Part shown: one piece after another, positions 53,221 through 62,814 of the stretch
Layout: each line of letters starts with the position of its first letter
Position numbering within the stretch: position 1 is the first letter of the stretch
Source: Paraburkholderia phosphatilytica
GTDB taxonomy: Bacteria > Pseudomonadota > Gammaproteobacteria > Burkholderiales > Burkholderiaceae
Direction: 5' to 3'
DNA: 64,000 nt
Assembly: GCF_003443895.1 (NCBI RefSeq)
Contig: NZ_QQOA01000025.1
Location: 49,357-113,356, forward strand
Notes under the pieces: model-generated
Told to the model about the DNA's origin: nothing
The model's input: the letters and a program-made list of their open reading frames with translations, nothing else
Database searches by the model: none
Position numbers and translations under genes: made by a program

Positions 53221-54608
53221 TGGCAAGGAAACAGATCCTGCTCAACGCGTTCAACATGAACTGCGTAGGCCACATCAATCACGGGTTGTGGACGCATCCG
53301 CGCGACCGTTCGTCCGGCTACCGGCTGCTGCCGTACTGGACCGAACTCGCCCGCACGCTCGAGCGGGGCCTGTTTGACGGGCTCTTTCTCGCGGATATCG
53401 TCGGCGTGTACGACGTGTACCGGCGCAACGTCGACGTGACGCTCGCCGAATCGATCCAGCTGCCGCTCAACGATCCGACGCTGCTCGTGTCTGCAATGGG
53501 TGCCGTCACGCAGCATCTCGGCTTCGGCGTGACCGTGAATCTCTCGTACGAAGAGCCGTATCTGCTCGCGCGGCGTTTCTCGACGCTCGATCATCTGACG
53601 GAAGGGCGCATCGGCTGGAATATCGTCACCGGCTATCTGGACAGCGCCGCGCGCGCGATGGGCCGGCGCGAGCAGTTGCCGCACGACGAACGCTACGATC
53701 GCGCGGACGAATATCTCGACGTGCTTTACAAGCTGTGGGAAGGCAGCTGGGAAGACGATGCGGTGCGTCGCGACAAAACGGCGCGCATCTACGCGGACGC
53801 AACGAAGGTGCATCGTATCCAGCACGCGGGGCGCTACTACACCGTGGACGGTTATCACCTGGCGGAGCCGTCGCCGCAGCGCACGCCGGTGCTGTTCCAG
53901 GCGGGCAGTTCTGGGCGCGGGCAGCGCTTTGCCGCGCGTCACGCGGAATGCGTGTTCATCTCGCCGCCGAACCGCGAGGTGGGACGCGAGACGGTGCGCA
54001 CGCTGCGCGCGCAACTCGTCGAAGCGGGGCGTCGCCCGGACGACGTGAAGGTGTTCGTCGGTGCGGTGGTGGTAACGGGCCGCACCGGAGCCGAAGCGCG
54101 CGAGCTGCACGCCGAGTATCTGCGCTATGCGAGCCCCGAGGCAGGCCTCGCGCATTTCGCGGCGAGCACCGGCATCGATTACGCGCAGTACGACCTTGAC
54201 GAGCCGGTCGACTATGCTCCGACCAACGCGATCGAATCGGCGACGCGCACCGCGAAGGCGCATGGCTGGACCCGCCGCAAGCTGCTCGAGATGTTTGCGC
54301 TGGGCGGGCGCTATCCCGCGATCGTTGGCACGCCCGCGCAGGTTGCCGATGAACTGCAGCAGTGGGTCGACGAAGCGGATGTCGATGGCTTCAATCTCAG
54401 CCGCACCGTGGTGCCGGAAAGCTACGCGCAGTTCGTCGATCTCGTGGTGCCCGAGTTGCAGGATCGCGGCATCTACAAGACCGCGTACGCGGACGGTGCG
54501 CTGCGTCACAAGCTATTCGGCTCGGGTGACCGCTTGCCTGCGCGGCACGCTGGCGCCAGCTTTCGTGCGGATGCAGGGGCACTTTCAACCGCGAATGGGC
54601 CGCAGTAG
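53220..54608 (+). CDS. LLM-class FMN monooxygenase (second copy)
   Basis: A 462-residue homologue of the gene at 45202 (ILLNAFNMNCVGHINHGLW, STLDHLTEGRIGWNIVTGY, SPQRTPVLFQAGSSGRGQRF). It shares one base with the upstream sfnB-like stop, so the two are translationally coupled. As above it should use FMNH2 and oxygen to break a C-S or C-N bond. It converges on the SDR gene only 12 bases downstream. Confidence 0.9.
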   Translation: MARKQILLNAFNMNCVGHINHGLWTHPRDRSSGYRLLPYWTELARTLERGLFDGLFLADIVGVYDVYRRNVDVTLAESIQLPLNDPTLLVSAMGAVTQHLGFGVTVNLSYEEPYLLARRFSTLDHLTEGRIGWNIVTGYLDSAARAMGRREQLPHDERYDRADEYLDVLYKLWEGSWEDDAVRRDKTARIYADATKVHRIQHAGRYYTVDGYHLAEPSPQRTPVLFQAGSSGRGQRFAARHAECVFISPPNREVGRETVRTLRAQLVEAGRRPDDVKVFVGAVVVTGRTGAEARELHAEYLRYASPEAGLAHFAASTGIDYAQYDLDEPVDYAPTNAIESATRTAKAHGWTRRKLLEMFALGGRYPAIVGTPAQVADELQQWVDEADVDGFNLSRTVVPESYAQFVDLVVPELQDRGIYKTAYADGALRHKLFGSGDRLPARHAGASFRADAGALSTANGPQ

Positions 54609-54620
54609 TCGCATTTCAGC

Positions 54621-55403
54621 TCAAGCCTGCTTCGGTTGCCCGTTGGACGCGCTCAAGCCGCCATCCACCGGCAGATTCACGCCGGTGATGAAGCGCGCGT
54701 CCTCGCTGGCGAGAAACGCGATCGCAGCCGCCACGTCTTCCGGCTCCGCATACGGCGTGGAGCGCGACCCAGCCAGCGGAATGCGCGAGCGAAACGCGTT
54801 CATCAGCTGATCGTCCGCGAGCATGTCTTCGGTCAGATCGGTCGCGGTGAGCGACGGACACACCGCGTTGACGCGGATCCCGTCCAACGCACAATCGAGC
54901 GCCACCGCGCGCGTGAAGTTCGTCACCGCGCCTTTCGCGGCATTGTAGAAGCTCATCCCCCAGTCGCCTCCGAGCCCCGATACCGACGACACATTGACGA
55001 TCGAGCCGCGCGTCTCTTTCAGGTGCGGTATTGCCATCCGGCAGCCGTAGAACACGCCGCTTACGTCGGTCGCAAGCGCATCGTGCCACGCTTCAACGGG
55101 CAGTTCGGTGACGGCGCCGGTCGGCGCGACGCCCGCGTTGTTCACCATCACGTCGAGCTGTGCGAAGCGCTCCAGCGCGGCAGCGACGAGCGCCGCGACA
55201 TCGTGCAGCTGACGCACGTCGGCAGCGTGCACGAGCGTGCGGTCAGCGGGGAGGCCGGTTGCGATCTTCTCCAGCTTGTCGACGGTGCGGCCGCACAGCA
55301 CCACGCTCGCGCCTTCATCGGAGAAACGCTTCGCGGTCGCCGCGCCGATTCCGGAACCCGCTCCGGTGACGATCACGACCTTGTCTTCGAATCGCTGCTG
55401 CAT
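54621..55403 (-). CDS. Short-chain dehydrogenase/reductase (classical)
   Basis: A 260-residue SDR with all classical motifs: nucleotide-binding TGAGSGIG, NNAG, catalytic serine in VSSVSG and the YNAAK pair of tyrosine and lysine. The ending PVDGGLSASN is typical of 3-oxoacyl-reductase/glucose-dehydrogenase-like members. An arginine soon after the first beta strand (CGRTVDKL) suggests NADP(H). It is oriented against the monooxygenase operon; a role in processing its product is possible but unproven. Confidence 0.88.
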   Translation of the reverse strand: MQQRFEDKVVIVTGAGSGIGAATAKRFSDEGASVVLCGRTVDKLEKIATGLPADRTLVHAADVRQLHDVAALVAAALERFAQLDVMVNNAGVAPTGAVTELPVEAWHDALATDVSGVFYGCRMAIPHLKETRGSIVNVSSVSGLGGDWGMSFYNAAKGAVTNFTRAVALDCALDGIRVNAVCPSLTATDLTEDMLADDQLMNAFRSRIPLAGSRSTPYAEPEDVAAAIAFLASEDARFITGVNLPVDGGLSASNGQPKQA

Positions 55404-55594
55404 GGCAATCTCCCGGTCACACGCATAGACAGGTGAGCGGCGCGCAAGCGATGTGCCATTTGCGTTATCTGCAGACGTTAAGGAGCGGCGGCGGCTTGCC
55501 CAGGCATCGTGGCTCGCGGCTTGCGGCGCAGCCGGGTAGTGCTGATGCCGATCGCGCGATTGGCCTACCTGGAAGCAGCGAGCAAAGGACAGAC

Positions 55595-56617
55595 ATGGAA
55601 CGGAACACGGCTTTAAGAACGATAGTGGTCACCGGCGCGACGGCCGGTGTCGGACGCGCGACCGCGCTCGCGTTCGCACAGCGCGGCGCGAACGTCGCGC
55701 TGATCGCGCGCGATACCGATGCGCTCGAAGCAACCGCCGCCGACATCCGCGCGCTCGGCGTCGACGCGTTGCAGATCGCGCTCGACGTCAGCGACGCGGA
55801 TGCGGTCGAGGCCGCCGCGGAGCGCGTTGAACGCGAGCTGGGGCCGATCGACGTGTGGGTGAACAACGCGATGCTGACGGTGTTCTCACCCGTCACCGAG
55901 ATCACCGCCGACGAATTTGCGCGCGTGACTAACGTCACGTATCTGGGTTTCGTATGGGGATCGATGGCGGCTGCGAAACGGATGATCGCGCGCAATCGCG
56001 GCACGATCGTGCAGGTGGGCTCCGCGCTCGCGTATCGATCGATTCCATTGCAGTCCGCGTATTGCGGCGCGAAACACGCGATCCGTGGTTTCACTGACGC
56101 ATTGCGCTGCGAGCTGCTGCATCTGAAAAGCCGCGTGCATGTGACGATGGTGCAGATGCCGGCGCTCAACACGCCGCAGTTCGACTGGGCGGATTCGCAC
56201 ATGCCGCGCGCGCCGCGTCCGGTCGCACCGATCTTTCAGCCGGAGGTCGCGGCGCGCGCGATCGTGTGGGCGGCGACGCACCGGCGTCGCGAGCTGTATG
56301 TCGGCAGTTCGACGCTGAAAGCGATTCTCGCGAACAAGCTGGCGCCGGGGTGGCTCGATCATTACCTCGGCCGGACCGGTTACCGCGCTCAGGAGGACCC
56401 GAGAAGGTCGCCGTCGGATGCCACGCGCTCGAACCTGTGGAAGCCGATCACGGGGCTGCATCGTGTGCGCGGCTGCTTCGACGCAGAAGCGACCGCGCGC
56501 AGTCCGACGCTGTGGCTCGCGACCCATCGCGGCACGACGCTCGGCATCGTCGGCGCGGCGTTGGCGTTGACGGTGTTTGGATTGAGCGCGGCGGGGCGAC
56601 GTCGTGCACGGTTTTGA
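55595..56617 (+). CDS. SDR-family oxidoreductase with C-terminal membrane helix
   Basis: A 340-residue SDR. TGATAGVG binds the nucleotide; the NNAG motif is NNAM; the catalytic serine is in VGSALAYRS and YCGAK provides tyrosine and lysine. After the catalytic domain there is an extension of about 90 residues ending in a hydrophobic helix (TTLGIVGAALALTVFGL) and a basic tail (AGRRRARF), consistent with a membrane-anchored enzyme. The start at MERNTALRTIVVTG has AAAGGA upstream. Substrate unknown. Confidence 0.85.
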   Translation: MERNTALRTIVVTGATAGVGRATALAFAQRGANVALIARDTDALEATAADIRALGVDALQIALDVSDADAVEAAAERVERELGPIDVWVNNAMLTVFSPVTEITADEFARVTNVTYLGFVWGSMAAAKRMIARNRGTIVQVGSALAYRSIPLQSAYCGAKHAIRGFTDALRCELLHLKSRVHVTMVQMPALNTPQFDWADSHMPRAPRPVAPIFQPEVAARAIVWAATHRRRELYVGSSTLKAILANKLAPGWLDHYLGRTGYRAQEDPRRSPSDATRSNLWKPITGLHRVRGCFDAEATARSPTLWLATHRGTTLGIVGAALALTVFGLSAAGRRRARF

Positions 56618-56658
56618 CGTGCATCGGAACCTGCGCGCGGCACCTTGCTTCGCTTCGG

Positions 56659-56892
56659 TCAGTGCAGGCGGGACACTTCCTTCATTACCGCCGAGGCGCT
56701 GTCGTAGTGCTGGTCGGGCAACTGGTTCAGCACCGCGACGACCTCCGTATCGGCGCGATTCGAACGCGCGGCTTCGACGAGACGTTCGCGCGTCGTCGGA
56801 TAGGTCCCGCCGTTCAGCGCCTTTTCGATTTCGACGGGCGGCGGCTTGTCAGGATGCAGATGATTTTGCGCATGAGCGGGATGCTGTGCCAT
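56659..56892 (-). CDS. DUF2795 protein
   Basis: A 77-residue protein with the DUF2795 pattern: ALNGGTYPTTRERLVEAARS, then ADTEVVAVLNQLPDQHYDSA. The N-terminus is His/Pro-rich (MAQHPAHAQNHLHPDKPPP). The start at 56892 fits the family length; longer frames upstream do not show coding bias. Function unknown; the family is often found with stress-related genes. Confidence 0.75.
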   Translation of the reverse strand: MAQHPAHAQNHLHPDKPPPVEIEKALNGGTYPTTRERLVEAARSNRADTEVVAVLNQLPDQHYDSASAVMKEVSRLH

Positions 56893-57074
56893 GTGTACTC
56901 CGCGATAGAAAAGGGATGGGCTTACGTGGGTTGAGCCCCGCAATCCCGACCTGTCGATCACGAGCGCGTGAAATGCGAGGCGCGGTGTAGGGGGAAGCAT
57001 CCGGCGTTCCCCGGTCATCGACGGCGGTGGCACGTGTCTTGCAGCCGCAGTGCATCCGGCACAACTTGTCCACG

Positions 57075-58400
57075 ATGAATTCCGAAGCCTTCTGGTTCCT
57101 GCTGATCGGCGTGCTGCTGATGTTCGTCGCCCTGGCGCGCGGTCCGATCGCGCGTCTGCCGCTGACGGGCGCAATGATCTATCTCGCGGTGGGCATCGTC
57201 GTCGGGCCATCGCTGGCAGGCCTCGTCAACGTCGATCTGATCGGGCGGCCGGCGTTCTTGCGCGTATTCGCCGAGATCGGTCTCGTTGTGTCGCTGTTCG
57301 CGATCGGCATGCATCTGCGCGTGCCGATGAAAAGTCCGCTATGGCTGCTACCGCTGCGCCTGGGCGGTCCGGCGATGCTCGTCACCGTCGCGCTGATGAC
57401 GGCGTTCGGCGTGTGGTTCGGCGACGTATCGTGGGGCGCAGCGCTGTTTCTGGCCGCGGCGCTCGCGCCGACTGATCCGGTGCTCGCGAGCGAACTGCGC
57501 GTGACCCAGGCCGGCGACGACGAACCGGTACGCTTCGCGCTGTCCGGCGAAGGCGGCCTCAACGACGGCGCGGCGTGGCCGTTCGCGGTGCTGGGCTTGT
57601 GGCTGTGCCACGGCCGTTCGTTCTCGTTCGAAGGCGGGATCGCGTTCGTCGCTTCGGTGCTGTGGGGTGTGGGCGGCGCGCTCATGATCGGCTGGGTGCT
57701 GGCAATCGTGTTCGTGCGGGCGGTGGTGTTGCTGCGCACACGCCTCGGCGAAGCGATCGGGCTCGATGGTTTCATCGCGCTCGGTCTGATGGCCGCTTCG
57801 TATGGCGCGGCGCTGCTCGCGCATGCATACGGCTTTCTCGCGGTATTCGTCGCGGCCGTCGCGCTGCGCCATGAAGAGCTGCGCGCGACCGGCGAGGCCA
57901 ACCCCGCCGACGTGCTCGACACCATGCAGCGCGGCGAGACACACGACGTCGCGAAAGACCCGGAACGGGCGCCAGCCTATCTCGCGGAAGCGATGCTCGG
58001 CTTCACGCTCGAAATCGAACGGATCGCGGAGTTGTCGCTGATGCTGATCATCGGCTGCGTGGTGTCCGCGCACTGGCGCGCGATGCTCGACGTGCATGCC
58101 GTGTTGCCCGCGCTGTTCCTGTTCTTCGTGGTGCGGCCGCTGTCGGTGCTGGTGTCGATGGCGGGCTCGCGGGCGGACCGCGCGCAACGCATGCTGATGG
58201 GCTGGATGGGTATTCGCGGCGTCGGCGCGTTCTACTACATTGCGATGGGCATCGACGAAACCCGCGGCGCGCTGCGGCCTTTGTTGCCAGTCGTGCTGGA
58301 TACGATCGTGCTGTCGGTGCTGCTGCACGGTTCGACGGCGGGCTATGCGCTTGCGCGGTACTTCGACTGGCGTGGGCGGCGTGCGCGGGCAGCGGAGTGA
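57075..58400 (+). CDS. CPA1-type cation/proton antiporter
   Basis: A 441-residue membrane protein with about twelve helices. It begins MNSEAFWFLLIGVLLMFVAL. The ion-binding region is recognisable (AAALAPTDPVLASELRV and SGEGGLNDGAAWPFAVLGL), as in Na+/H+ and K+/H+ exchangers of the NhaP group. A hydrophilic insert around residues 275-310 (RHEELRATGEANPADVL) lies between helices. It exchanges Na+ or K+ for protons at the inner membrane; ion preference cannot be told. Confidence 0.87.
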   Translation: MNSEAFWFLLIGVLLMFVALARGPIARLPLTGAMIYLAVGIVVGPSLAGLVNVDLIGRPAFLRVFAEIGLVVSLFAIGMHLRVPMKSPLWLLPLRLGGPAMLVTVALMTAFGVWFGDVSWGAALFLAAALAPTDPVLASELRVTQAGDDEPVRFALSGEGGLNDGAAWPFAVLGLWLCHGRSFSFEGGIAFVASVLWGVGGALMIGWVLAIVFVRAVVLLRTRLGEAIGLDGFIALGLMAASYGAALLAHAYGFLAVFVAAVALRHEELRATGEANPADVLDTMQRGETHDVAKDPERAPAYLAEAMLGFTLEIERIAELSLMLIIGCVVSAHWRAMLDVHAVLPALFLFFVVRPLSVLVSMAGSRADRAQRMLMGWMGIRGVGAFYYIAMGIDETRGALRPLLPVVLDTIVLSVLLHGSTAGYALARYFDWRGRRARAAE

Positions 58401-58539
58401 TCATGCGGCTCGCGAGCGCCGCTGGACGACGATGCGCTGAGCGGATGCAGGTCTGACTTGTTCGCTGACGGGCCGGCCGCGCGCGGCCATGCAGCCGGCG
58501 CGTCCACATTCGTGCTTCGTGTGCTGCCGAAGCTGATGC

Positions 58540-61500
58540 TCAGGCCGTGGTCGTCCCCGGACTCTGCTGCTGCGCGCGCCGCTCCGCGCGCAGGCGCGCG
58601 ACGGTTGTGAGCAGATCGTCCATCGCAACCGGCTTCCTCAGATGCGCGTCGAAGCCCGCCTCCAGCGCGGCGCTGATGTCGTCCGCAAGGCTGTAGCCGC
58701 TCATCGCGATGCAGATGGTCTGCTCGTGGTTCGGCAAGCGGCGCACGTGCCGCACGAACTTCAGCCCGTCCATGCCCGGCATACCGACGTCGGACAGCAC
58801 GACGTCCGCGCTCTCGTGCTTGAGCGCTTTGAGCGCTTCCTCGCCGCTCGTCGCGGTGACCACCGTCGCGCCTTCGCTTTCGAGCAGCAACTGGAAGGTC
58901 TCGACCGTGACCGCGTCGTCGTCGACGATCAGCACGCGTTGCGCGTGCAGCGACGCGACGTAGTCGTGATGCGACCGCGACGCGCCGGCGGGCAGGTTCC
59001 TCACCGGCAGACTGACGCTGAAGGTCGCGCCACGCCCAGGGCCTTTCGATTCCGCGCGCACGTCGCCGCCCTGCAGACCGACGAGTTCTTTCACCAGCGC
59101 GAGGCCGATGCCGAGCCCGCCGCGGCGCGGTGAGTGCCGGCTCTGCTGGAACATGTCGAACACGTGCGGCAGGAACGCGGCATCGATACCCGCGCCGTTG
59201 TCGGCCACGCTGAGCGCGGCCGTCGGGCCGTCCACCACCAGCGACAGCGCGATCCGTCCGCCGGTGCCGGTGAACTTCAGCGCGTTGCTGACGAGGTTCC
59301 AGACGATCTGCTCGAGACGCGTGATGTCGGCATAGACGATCACCGGCTGCCCGGGCGCGTCGACCTCGATCTCGATCTGGCGCTGCTGCGCCTCGTCCTG
59401 CACGGCGGACGCAATGCGCGCGGTGACTTCGCGCAGATCGAACGCGGTGCGCACGATCGACAGCTTGCCGGTCCGCACGCGCGAAATATCGAGCAGGTCG
59501 TCGATGATCTGCGCCTGGCTCAGCACCGTGCGCCGGATCGTGTCGCTCGCGCGCGACAGGTTCAGGTTCTGGCGCGTTTCCGGCGCGCGCGCGATTAGCT
59601 CCGCGCTCGCCGAGATCAGGTTGAGCGGATGCTTGAGTTCGTGCGACACGACCGCGAGGAATTCGTCGCGGCGGCGTTCCGCGTCGAGTTCGCGCGCGGT
59701 CTGCCGGTCGCTGCCGTGCGCGCCGGTATCGAAGCCCGGCTGCGTCTGTTCGCCGAAGTCGCGCGCGATGCGGGCAAACCCGCTGACGCCGTCGTCGTCG
59801 AGCCTGAACAGCACGCCGCTCGCATAGAAACGCGTGCCGTCCTTGCGCACCTGCCAACGGCTTTCCTCGATGCGGCCGCGTGCGCGCGCCAGCTCGAACT
59901 CCTGCTGTGGAATGCCGCGTTCGCGGTCTTCCTCGACGAACAGGCGCGCGGGCGACGTGCCGATCATTTCCGCTTCGGTATAGCCGAACAGACGCTGCGC
60001 GCCGGCGTTCCAGCTGGTGACCGCGCCTTCGTCATCGAACGTGACGATCGCGTAGTCGCGCGTGCCTTCCGCGACGATGCGCATGCGCCGTTCGCCTTCG
60101 CGCAGCTCGTCTTCCGCCTTGCGGCGCGCAGTGATGTCGATGAACGACAGCACCGCGCCGTCGATGCGGTCTTCAGTGGTGCGGTATGGCACGAGGCGTG
60201 CGAGATACCAGCGGCCGTCAGTGCTCTTCAGTTCGCGTTCGATGAGGCGCAGCGAATCGAACGCTTCGGCCGCGTCGTCCGCGAGCTTCGGATAGTCGAG
60301 CCGGTGCGTGATGTCGAGCAGCGACCGGCCGATATCCGACGGGATGATGCTGAGCACGTCGATCGCACGCGGCGTAAAGCGCTTGATGCGGATATTGCGG
60401 TCGACGAAGATCGTGCCGATGTCGTTCGCCGCGATCAGGTTCTGCAGGTCGTCGTTGATCTTGCCAGTCTCCTCGACCTTCGACTTCAGCTCGGCGTTGA
60501 CCGTGGTGAGCTCTTCGTTGATGGATTGCAGCTCCTCCTTGCTGGCTTCGAGTTCCTCGGTGGCGGAGCGCAGTTCTTCGTTGATTGCCTGCAGTTCCTC
60601 GCTCGATGCCTTCAGCTCTTCCGTCGAGGTTTCCGACTGTTCGATGGTGGACTGCAGCTGTTCCTTCGTGCGCTGCAGTTCGCGTTCGAGCTGCGTGATG
60701 ATCGGGTCCTTCTGCGCATCCTGGGCGGCTACGTCGGTGTGCCCCATGCTGTCTTCCACTTCGTCGAACAGCACCAGCACGAAGTCGGCATTGGCTTCCG
60801 GGTCGTGCGTGGGGCGCGCGGTCATGCTGACGAAGTACGAGCGTCCGTCGCGATCCACGCGAATGCGCCGCGTCTCGACGCTACGGTTCGTGTGCAGCGC
60901 CTGGTAGATCACCGTGCGCAGTTCGAGGCGCAACTCGGGCCGCACCGCGGTGATGATGTTGTGCGACGGCTCGCCGCCCGCGTACTGCAGGAAGCGGCCC
61001 GCGCGATCGGACAGGTGCACGATTTCGGAGTCCCGGTTCACCAGCACGCTGGGCGGCGCGTACTGCTCGACGAGCCGCTGGTGCAGGTCGCCGTAGGAAA
61101 AGCGCCGGCTGCCGGGCGGCAGCACGGTGGCGACCAGCGGGCGCGACTCAAGGGAGCCGGTGGTGGATGCCTGGATCGGCGTATCGGTGCGCGACCTGAC
61201 GTTCGCGCGATAGATGCGGTGGCGCTTGTCGAGCACCGAGAAAAGCGAGCCCACGCCGTCCGCGGATTCGGAACCGCCGAGGAACAGCACGCCGCCCGGC
61301 CGCAGAGCGAAGTGGAACATCTTCAGCACGTCAAGCTGCGCTTCGCGGTCGAGATAGATCAGCAGATTGCGGCAGCAGATCAGGTCGAGCCGCGAAAACG
61401 GCGGATCGCTCAGCACGTTGTGCTGCGCGAACAGCGTGCGCTCGCGCAGCTCTGTCTGCACGCGATAGTGATTGCCGTCGCGCGTGAAATACTGGCGCGC

Positions 61501-62655
61501 CCGCGTAGACGACACATCGGTGAGAATCGACTCGGGGTACAGGCCGCTGCGCGCGATGTTGATCGCGCGCTCGTCGATGTCGGTAGCGAACACCTGGTAT
61601 TCGGTGAGCTGCGCCGAGCGGGCCGCGCATTCGCCGAGCAGGATCGCGAGCGTGTACGCTTCCTCGCCGGTCGCGCAGCCGACCGACCACACGCGGATGC
61701 GATCCTGGCCGCGCTCCTGCGTGAACATCGGCGGCAGCACCTCCTTTTCGAGCACCTGGAAGGCGTCGGTGTCGCGGAAGAAATTCGTCACGCTGATCAG
61801 CATGTCCTGCAGCAGTGCCTGGGTTTCGTCGGGATGCAGGTGCAGATGATCACGATACGCTTGGATGTCGAGCGTGCCGTTGACCTGCATGCGCCGCTCG
61901 ATTCTTCGCAGCACCGTGGCACGCTTGTAATGGCGGAAATCGTGGCCGGTGCGCGTGCGCAGCATCACCATGATTTCGCGCAGCGCGCGCTCGTTGCTCT
62001 CCGCATCGACGATGTCGCTCTGGTCACCGGGCCGCTGCTCGGACCGGCCGAGCAGCACCGGGCTCGAGATGTCCATCAGGTACTGCGGCATCTCGGCGGC
62101 TGTCAGCACGAAGTCGACGACGCCGGCGGCGATCGCTTCGCGCGGCATGCTGTCGTATTCGGCTTCCGAAGGATCCTGCGCGACCGTGATGCCGCCCATC
62201 TCCTTGATGCGCGCGAGACCCGCGCAGCCATCGGGGCCGGCGCCGGACATCACGATGCCGATCGCGCGTTCACGGTGCAATTCGCCGAGCGTGCGGAAGA
62301 ACAGATCGATCGCCGCGCGCCGCCCTTCGTCATTGCTGGCGGGCCGCACGCGCAGGTAGTCATCCACCGTGGTGAGTTCGATCTTCGGCGTGATCAGGTA
62401 GACGTGATCGACGAGGATCGGGCACGGCTGCGTGACGCGCACGACGGGCATGTCGGTCACTTTCTGCAGCAGTTCCGCGAGGTTGCTTTCGTGATCCGGC
62501 GACAGATGCATCACGATCACGAAGGCCATTCCGCAATGGGATGGCATGGTCTCGAACAGATCCAGCAACGGCTTGAGCCCGCCCGCGGATGCGCCGATAC
62601 CGACGATCCGGTGGGTAAGCTGACCGTGCAGATGCTGCACTTTTCGCTTAACCAT
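58540..62655 (-). CDS. CheB-CheR-PAS-histidine kinase-receiver fusion
   Basis: A 1371-residue single polypeptide. From the N-terminus: CheB methylesterase (GIGASAGGL, VMHLSPDHES, MSGAGPDGCAG, so the Ser-His-Asp triad is present), CheR methyltransferase (about 220-480: SVGCATGEEAYTLAILL, CCRNLLIYLD), a PAS-like domain, a long coiled coil rich in EEL repeats (about 650-740), two PAS domains, HisKA with VVSHELKHP, an ATPase domain (GGLGIGLALVK) and a C-terminal receiver with LIVDDDAV, SDVGMPGMDG and LRKP. ATG 62655 has GAGG upstream; TTG 62718 is an alternative. No chemoreceptor or other che gene is in the window, so it probably serves a non-classical pathway. Confidence 0.92.
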   Translation of the reverse strand: MVKRKVQHLHGQLTHRIVGIGASAGGLKPLLDLFETMPSHCGMAFVIVMHLSPDHESNLAELLQKVTDMPVVRVTQPCPILVDHVYLITPKIELTTVDDYLRVRPASNDEGRRAAIDLFFRTLGELHRERAIGIVMSGAGPDGCAGLARIKEMGGITVAQDPSEAEYDSMPREAIAAGVVDFVLTAAEMPQYLMDISSPVLLGRSEQRPGDQSDIVDAESNERALREIMVMLRTRTGHDFRHYKRATVLRRIERRMQVNGTLDIQAYRDHLHLHPDETQALLQDMLISVTNFFRDTDAFQVLEKEVLPPMFTQERGQDRIRVWSVGCATGEEAYTLAILLGECAARSAQLTEYQVFATDIDERAINIARSGLYPESILTDVSSTRARQYFTRDGNHYRVQTELRERTLFAQHNVLSDPPFSRLDLICCRNLLIYLDREAQLDVLKMFHFALRPGGVLFLGGSESADGVGSLFSVLDKRHRIYRANVRSRTDTPIQASTTGSLESRPLVATVLPPGSRRFSYGDLHQRLVEQYAPPSVLVNRDSEIVHLSDRAGRFLQYAGGEPSHNIITAVRPELRLELRTVIYQALHTNRSVETRRIRVDRDGRSYFVSMTARPTHDPEANADFVLVLFDEVEDSMGHTDVAAQDAQKDPIITQLERELQRTKEQLQSTIEQSETSTEELKASSEELQAINEELRSATEELEASKEELQSINEELTTVNAELKSKVEETGKINDDLQNLIAANDIGTIFVDRNIRIKRFTPRAIDVLSIIPSDIGRSLLDITHRLDYPKLADDAAEAFDSLRLIERELKSTDGRWYLARLVPYRTTEDRIDGAVLSFIDITARRKAEDELREGERRMRIVAEGTRDYAIVTFDDEGAVTSWNAGAQRLFGYTEAEMIGTSPARLFVEEDRERGIPQQEFELARARGRIEESRWQVRKDGTRFYASGVLFRLDDDGVSGFARIARDFGEQTQPGFDTGAHGSDRQTARELDAERRRDEFLAVVSHELKHPLNLISASAELIARAPETRQNLNLSRASDTIRRTVLSQAQIIDDLLDISRVRTGKLSIVRTAFDLREVTARIASAVQDEAQQRQIEIEVDAPGQPVIVYADITRLEQIVWNLVSNALKFTGTGGRIALSLVVDGPTAALSVADNGAGIDAAFLPHVFDMFQQSRHSPRRGGLGIGLALVKELVGLQGGDVRAESKGPGRGATFSVSLPVRNLPAGASRSHHDYVASLHAQRVLIVDDDAVTVETFQLLLESEGATVVTATSGEEALKALKHESADVVLSDVGMPGMDGLKFVRHVRRLPNHEQTICIAMSGYSLADDISAALEAGFDAHLRKPVAMDDLLTTVARLRAERRAQQQSPGTTTA

Positions 62656-62814
62656 CAACGCATATCCTCGAACGTGTGGAACCGCCTTCGCAATCTGGCG
62701 GCGCTCTGAGTCGGGCAAGCGGCATCAATGGACGCCTCTCAACCCGCAATTGTCTCCGACCTGCATTCAACGCGAAACCGGCCAGACATTCCGGCCACTT
62801 CACCTCATTTCACT

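Noticed and set aside
59629..62709. A 1026-codon plus-strand frame opposite the CheB-CheR kinase gene
   Set aside because: Antisense shadow: low-complexity composition and no domain, while the leftward product matches six known domains.
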